Part shown: in pieces, positions 30,356 to 34,152 of the stretch | Layout of the letters: each line of letters begins with the position of its first letter | Numbering within the stretch: the stretch's first letter is position 1 | From: JBAJNN01 sp036881905 | Lineage (GTDB): Bacteria; Pseudomonadota; Alphaproteobacteria; Rhizobiales; Im1 | Assembly (NCBI GenBank): GCA_036881905.1 | Contig: JBAJNN010000021.1 | Coordinates: forward strand, 1 to 34,152 | Direction of reading: 5' to 3' | DNA: 34,152 bases | Translations under genes and position numbers: made by a program | The notes under the pieces: model-generated | Database searches by the model: none | What the model saw: only the letters and a program-made list of their open reading frames with translations | Told to the model about the DNA's origin: nothing

Positions 30356-33170
30356 CAATATCGCCTGGCTTGATGTCGTGGTCGATATACAGCGTCGCCA
30401 TCTCGCCCGACGTCTGATCGCGTGCCGTGTATCTGTCATATCCTTGCGGTGTATCATCGTCGTTACGTTTTTTCTCGAAGCCTTCGGCGTGAACCGTGTC
30501 GCCGTCATCGCCGTCGATCTTAAATGTATCGTTGGACGACATATCGTGAACATCCGTTGCCGAGAGCGTCAGCGTATTGTCGTCATTGTCGTCATCGCCG
30601 GTAATGTCGATTGTTTCGATGTCCTCGACAACATCGAGTCTGAGCGTTTGCAGATCGATCCGGTGGCCCCCGCCGGAGAGTTTCAGGGTATCATTCCCCT
30701 CTCCGCCGGCGATTTTCTCGAAATCGAGGCCGGTGATCGTGAAAATATCATCGCCATCGCCGCCGATCCCGGTTTCATCCTCGCCGACACTCTGCTCGAT
30801 CGCCAATTTAGGGGTTACGCCATCTTTGACGTAAACCGTAACCGGGTCTTCGTCGTCACCCCTCGGGTCCTCAACCATACGGGAATAGGCCGTGTAACCC
30901 TTAGGCGTGTTCGTCTGATCGGCTGCTTTCGCGAAGCCCTCCAAGAGAACGGTATCGCCGGAATCGGCGTCAATGGTCAATGCATTGGCCTCTTCGCCAG
31001 TTATGGATTTCACCTGTTTTGCGCTGAGTGTGAGTGCATGGGCGCCGGTCTCAAGGTTGATCGTTTCGATGTTTTTGAGCGACGACAGCGCGGTTTCATC
31101 GAGGTCGATACCCCCGTTAAGCACTATGGTGTCTTTACCACCCCGACCATCGATGAATCCAAAGTTTTCAGCTGTTACAGTGATGGTCTCATTCCCGCCA
31201 CCGCCATCGACCGCATCGCCCGCTCCGGCATCAAATGAGTTTTCTCCATCGTCTCCGGTCTGCAATGCGCCGACAGTCACAGTCTTTAATATCCTCACCG
31301 TCACAGCGCCGGCGTGGTAAACGGTGTAGCGTTCATCCGAGGAGTCCGCATCCTCTGTGAATTCTGCTGCCAGCGCGACCCGGTCATCGTTACGGCCCTT
31401 GATGGTCAATGTGTTGCGGTCATCCGTCATGGAGTGCACAAGGTCTTCGGTCAGCGCCAAAGCATGGGCGCCATCATAAAGTTCTATCGTTTCAATATTC
31501 GTGATGCTGTCCAGGGCCGTTTCGTCAAGCTCAACACCTCTGGCGAGCTTCAAGGTATCCTCGCCGCCCCCGCCGTCAATGCCTTTCTTGGTTTCGCCGA
31601 CAGTGTCCCTGTAGAAGTCGGCATTCTTGACGGTGATCTGATCATTGCCGCCCTTGGCGTCAACCTCGTCATACCAACCGACCTCAAGCACATCTGATCC
31701 CCCTGTTGCGTCAACTTGTGAATGCAGCTTCACCTCGGTGTCTTTTGTAACCCTGACGGTGACGCTCTTCCCCTTTTTTGTTTCACCCTGGTACTCAGTA
31801 TAGCCGTCTTCAGTGTTCCCCTTCTCAAAACCCGGCAGTGTTATGGTGTCGCCCTGGTCCAGTGACGTATCATGGTCCTTGTCATATTCTCCGCTTCCGG
31901 GAGTCACTGCTTTCCGTTCGTCCTCGGCCCCCGGATTGGCATAGATGGTTAGCGTTCCACCTTTACCGACTAGGCGCTCCACTTGTTCCGGGTTAAGCGT
32001 CAATTGGTGAACCGAGCCTTCCTCTGGCGGCGTCTTATGCGTCAAATCGCCTCCGGTCAGGTCGATGCTTTCAATATTCTCGATCTTTGTGAGATCATCG
32101 GCGGTCAAATCCACGCCTTTGGCGAGCTTCAACGTATCCTGGCCGGCCCCGCCGTCGATGGATTTAAACCCTGATCCGGTCACCGTAATCATGTCATTTC
32201 CACCACCGGCATCGCACTTTCCCCCCTTGCCGACAGATAGGTCTTCCGCCCCTTCATGGATGGTTTCGGGCGGCGTTACGGCGCTGGAGACTTTGAGCGT
32301 TATATTTTTGTTATTGCTTTCGTCTTTGTATTCATAGATCGTATAGAACCGTGTGGTGGAGTCCTCTTTAAAATCCGATATGTTGATGGTGTCATGCCTA
32401 TCCGCCTCGATGTTCAAGATTCCCCCTTTACCGAGTATTTCTTCTACACGCTCTTTATCAATAGTTAGAGTATTTTTACCATCCTTAATATCTATTTTTT
32501 CAATATTTCTGAGCACCTTCAGCGCTTCAGCATCGTCAACGCCTTTCTCAAACTCGACAGTATCGATCCCCTTCCCACCATCAATGCTGGTGACCTTGCC
32601 AAAATCGGTGTTCTCTGCCACCTTGAAACGGTCGTTTTTCTCCGTTCCGGTAACGGGTCCCGTTGTTTTATTATCGACAACAATCGGGGGGGTTTCTTTC
32701 TCGCTTTCATCCTGATCGTCGTCACCGTCGAACACACCGGCCAGCGCCAGCCCTCCGGTCACGGCGCCGGCGCCGGCGACACCACCCGCCACAAGCCAGG
32801 TATTCGCACCTAGCCAACTTGTCCCTCTTGCGAACCAGCCGTCCCCTTCAATGGCCGGTTGCATGAGCCCCGCCGAAGAAGAATCGAAACCAACATCGAC
32901 ATAGGTATCCGCCCCGCTATCCCACAGTTGCAACACCGGCTGGCCGTCTCCGCCATCAAGGAAATAATCGGCGAGAATGAGTGTTTCACCATTCGCCAAA
33001 ACCAGGATCAGATCATGACCCTCGCGCTGGTAACGCACCACATCGCCTGGTTCGACCGGCAGCGCCACCCTCGACAAATGGCCCGCATCCAACCGGGCTT
33101 CGCGCCCGGTCAATGACACCGTGTTCTGGCGCGATGTCACCGAGGATACGATTTGAGCCTTAATATCCAT
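30348..33170 (-). CDS. BapA-like surface/secreted repeat protein
   Basis: A 940-residue acidic protein. Residues 1-95 match the prefix domain of large BapA/LapA-type adhesins: a beta-rich segment with VEPGDVVRYQREGHDLILVL and NGETLILADYF. A Gly/Ala-rich hydrophobic stretch (WLVAGGVAGAGAVTGGLALA) and a very acidic linker follow. Then come about five repeats of 140-175 residues, each with a Gly-rich loop like DGGGGEDTLKL, a strand such as NIETIELYDGAHALAL, and a GYTAY-type end. The pattern recalls calcium-binding RTX-like repeats but is not the classic nonapeptide. The C-terminus ends in hydrophobic residues (DIVL), as in many type I secreted proteins. GGAGAGAGGG precedes the ATG at 33170. No secretion genes are nearby. 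A role in attachment is inferred from the family. Confidence 0.75.
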   Translation of the reverse strand: MDIKAQIVSSVTSRQNTVSLTGREARLDAGHLSRVALPVEPGDVVRYQREGHDLILVLANGETLILADYFLDGGDGQPVLQLWDSGADTYVDVGFDSSSAGLMQPAIEGDGWFARGTSWLGANTWLVAGGVAGAGAVTGGLALAGVFDGDDDQDESEKETPPIVVDNKTTGPVTGTEKNDRFKVAENTDFGKVTSIDGGKGIDTVEFEKGVDDAEALKVLRNIEKIDIKDGKNTLTIDKERVEEILGKGGILNIEADRHDTINISDFKEDSTTRFYTIYEYKDESNNKNITLKVSSAVTPPETIHEGAEDLSVGKGGKCDAGGGNDMITVTGSGFKSIDGGAGQDTLKLAKGVDLTADDLTKIENIESIDLTGGDLTHKTPPEEGSVHQLTLNPEQVERLVGKGGTLTIYANPGAEDERKAVTPGSGEYDKDHDTSLDQGDTITLPGFEKGNTEDGYTEYQGETKKGKSVTVRVTKDTEVKLHSQVDATGGSDVLEVGWYDEVDAKGGNDQITVKNADFYRDTVGETKKGIDGGGGEDTLKLARGVELDETALDSITNIETIELYDGAHALALTEDLVHSMTDDRNTLTIKGRNDDRVALAAEFTEDADSSDERYTVYHAGAVTVRILKTVTVGALQTGDDGENSFDAGAGDAVDGGGGNETITVTAENFGFIDGRGGKDTIVLNGGIDLDETALSSLKNIETINLETGAHALTLSAKQVKSITGEEANALTIDADSGDTVLLEGFAKAADQTNTPKGYTAYSRMVEDPRGDDEDPVTVYVKDGVTPKLAIEQSVGEDETGIGGDGDDIFTITGLDFEKIAGGEGNDTLKLSGGGHRIDLQTLRLDVVEDIETIDITGDDDNDDNTLTLSATDVHDMSSNDTFKIDGDDGDTVHAEGFEKKRNDDDTPQGYDRYTARDQTSGEMATLYIDHDIKPGDIVL

Positions 33171-33390
33171 TCCCTCTCTCCGTCGACCTGTGAACACCCG
33201 TTGAGGGCAACTGTGCCATTCTTGTAGCTATTCGCGGTGAAAATGCAATGCTGGGGCTTTGATGTTATGGTTGACATTCCACGGGCGAAAGGGGTGAAAT
33301 CCAACAAACTCGCATCCGGGCCGCATCATCATTCAAGCCCGTCGGATGACCGGGGCCGCGCCGGGGATAATCGCGAACAGCACAAGTTTG

Positions 33391-33993
33391 TCATTCCTCG
33401 TCTTTTTTTGTGATGTGGTCAACCCCGGCTTTCAGGTAGTCATAACCGGTGTAGAGCGTCAAAATCGCCGCACACCATAGCCCGACCAGCCCGGCATTGC
33501 TTGTCCAGACAAGGAGCGTGTCACTGGCGGGCCGGGCCACCAGCAAACCGATGGCCGTCAGCTGGATGGCGGTTTTCCACTTCGCGACCGTGCTGACAGG
33601 CACGACATTGCGCAGCTCGGCCAGGAATTCCCGCAAACCGGAGACCAGAATCTCCCGGCTCAAAATAATCACCGCCGCGCACAGATGAATGCCGCCGATC
33701 GTCCCGATCGCCGTCAGCATAAACAGGCAAACCACCACCAGAAGTTTGTCGGCGATGGGATCGAGCATACGCCCGAGCGCCGATTGCTGCGACCATAACC
33801 GGGCCAAATAACCATCGAAAAAATCCGTAATGCCGGCGGCTATAAAGACGATAAGCGCCACCCGACGCGCGGCGAGGGTGTCGAAAAAGAAACAGATAAC
33901 CAACACCGGCACGGCCAGAATACGTATGAATGTCAATATGTTGGGCAGGGACATGAGCACATGCAAGCCCCTACGCGACGGTTTTATCTCCAT
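33391..33993 (-). CDS. pgsA: CDP-diacylglycerol-glycerol-3-phosphate 3-phosphatidyltransferase
   Basis: A 200-residue integral membrane enzyme that makes phosphatidylglycerol phosphate from CDP-diacylglycerol and glycerol-3-phosphate. The CDP-alcohol phosphotransferase motif D-x2-DG-x2-AR-x8-G-x3-D-x3-D is complete as DFFDGYLARLWSQQ followed by SALGRMLDPIADK. The rest is four to five hydrophobic segments, with SREILVSGLREFLAE typical of PgsA. The N-terminal SLPNILTFIRIL is conserved; starting at 33993 adds 13 basic residues and is supported by AGGTGGTGA just upstream, while an internal ATG at 33954 would give the shorter form. A tandem palindromic repeat lies immediately upstream. Confidence 0.95.
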   Translation of the reverse strand: MEIKPSRRGLHVLMSLPNILTFIRILAVPVLVICFFFDTLAARRVALIVFIAAGITDFFDGYLARLWSQQSALGRMLDPIADKLLVVVCLFMLTAIGTIGGIHLCAAVIILSREILVSGLREFLAELRNVVPVSTVAKWKTAIQLTAIGLLVARPASDTLLVWTSNAGLVGLWCAAILTLYTGYDYLKAGVDHITKKDEE

Positions 33994-34013
33994 TTCACCA
34001 CCTTTCCCGGTTT

Positions 34014-34152
34014 AGAGCATAATCCGAGCCGGAGCGTAAGCGAGGCTCGATCAAGATTATGCAGCCAAAGAATGTGCATAATCCGAGCCGGAGCGTAAGC
34101 GAGGCTCGATCAAGATTATGCAGCCAAAGAATGTGCATAATCCGAGCCGGAG
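34014..34152 (+). repeat. tandem 59-bp palindromic A units (continues past window)
   Basis: Identical 59-bp units begin at 34017, 34076 and 34135 (the last is cut by the edge). Each contains GCATAATCCGAGCCGGAGCG, then GAGGCTCGATCAAGATTATG, then a short spacer with CAGCCAAAGAATGT. GAGCC and GGCTC can pair within the outer GCATAATC/GATTATGC stem. Perfect identity between the units points to recent amplification or ongoing slippage. Confidence 0.9.

Noticed and set aside
34017..34152. Regular tandem repeats as a possible CRISPR array
   Set aside because: The 59-bp units are identical from end to end, with no variable spacers, and match the dispersed palindromic family.

Overview
The window looks like chromosomal DNA of an alphaproteobacterium, probably near the Hyphomicrobiales (Rhizobiales). 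The evidence is the order S49 peptidase, small membrane protein, glyQ, glyS, ppdK; the sdhCDAB order with alphaproteobacterial-type subunits; a SleB-type hydrolase next to a Sua5-type protein; and many short palindromic intergenic elements ending in AGAGC/GCTCT. Most of the window is GC-rich housekeeping DNA. The two accessory stretches, about 230-1720 and 6290-7200, are visibly more AT-rich. No tRNA, rRNA or CRISPR array was seen.

Left part (1-7661, accessory): a truncated SRPBCC-domain gene, a BAHD-type acyltransferase that is uncommon in bacteria, and an unidentified open frame just upstream of it, all on the minus strand. An OmpR/EnvZ-like two-component pair on the plus strand follows. 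Then comes the most interesting locus: a promoter with a perfect -35 box, a 56-residue acidic peptide gene with a strong ribosome binding site, a stem-loop, an HExxH protein split by a frameshift, and an ABC exporter with PvdE/SyrD-like motifs. I read this as a small ribosomally synthesised, modified peptide (RiPP) locus: precursor, candidate alpha-ketoglutarate HExxH peptide hydroxylase, exporter. The product is not one I recognise.

Middle part (7962-24408, core): dapD (lysine/peptidoglycan precursor), a TrmN6-like methyltransferase, an S49 peptidase, a small membrane protein, glyQ/glyS (glycyl-tRNA synthetase), ppdK (pyruvate phosphate dikinase), a SleB-like cell-wall hydrolase converging on a Sua5/TsaC-type tRNA-modification gene, about 1 kb with no convincing large gene, then sdhC, sdhD, sdhA and sdhB. 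Two copies of a 273-292 bp MITE-like element lie here. One is upstream of sdhC; the other separates sdhA from sdhB.

Right part (24557-34152): an RND efflux adaptor and pump, a leucine/phenylalanine/valine-type amino acid dehydrogenase, a large repeat protein with a BapA-like N-terminus (minus strand), and pgsA (minus strand). The right edge is a perfect 59-bp tandem array of the genome's palindromic repeat.

The dispersed palindromes form composite elements: one to three copies of a GCATAATC...GATTATGC unit, an A-rich linker, then a GAGCGTGAT...AACGCTCT-type unit. They occur in both orientations at gene ends and just upstream of starts. They supply the stop codon of at least two genes and run into the 3' end of the HExxH gene.
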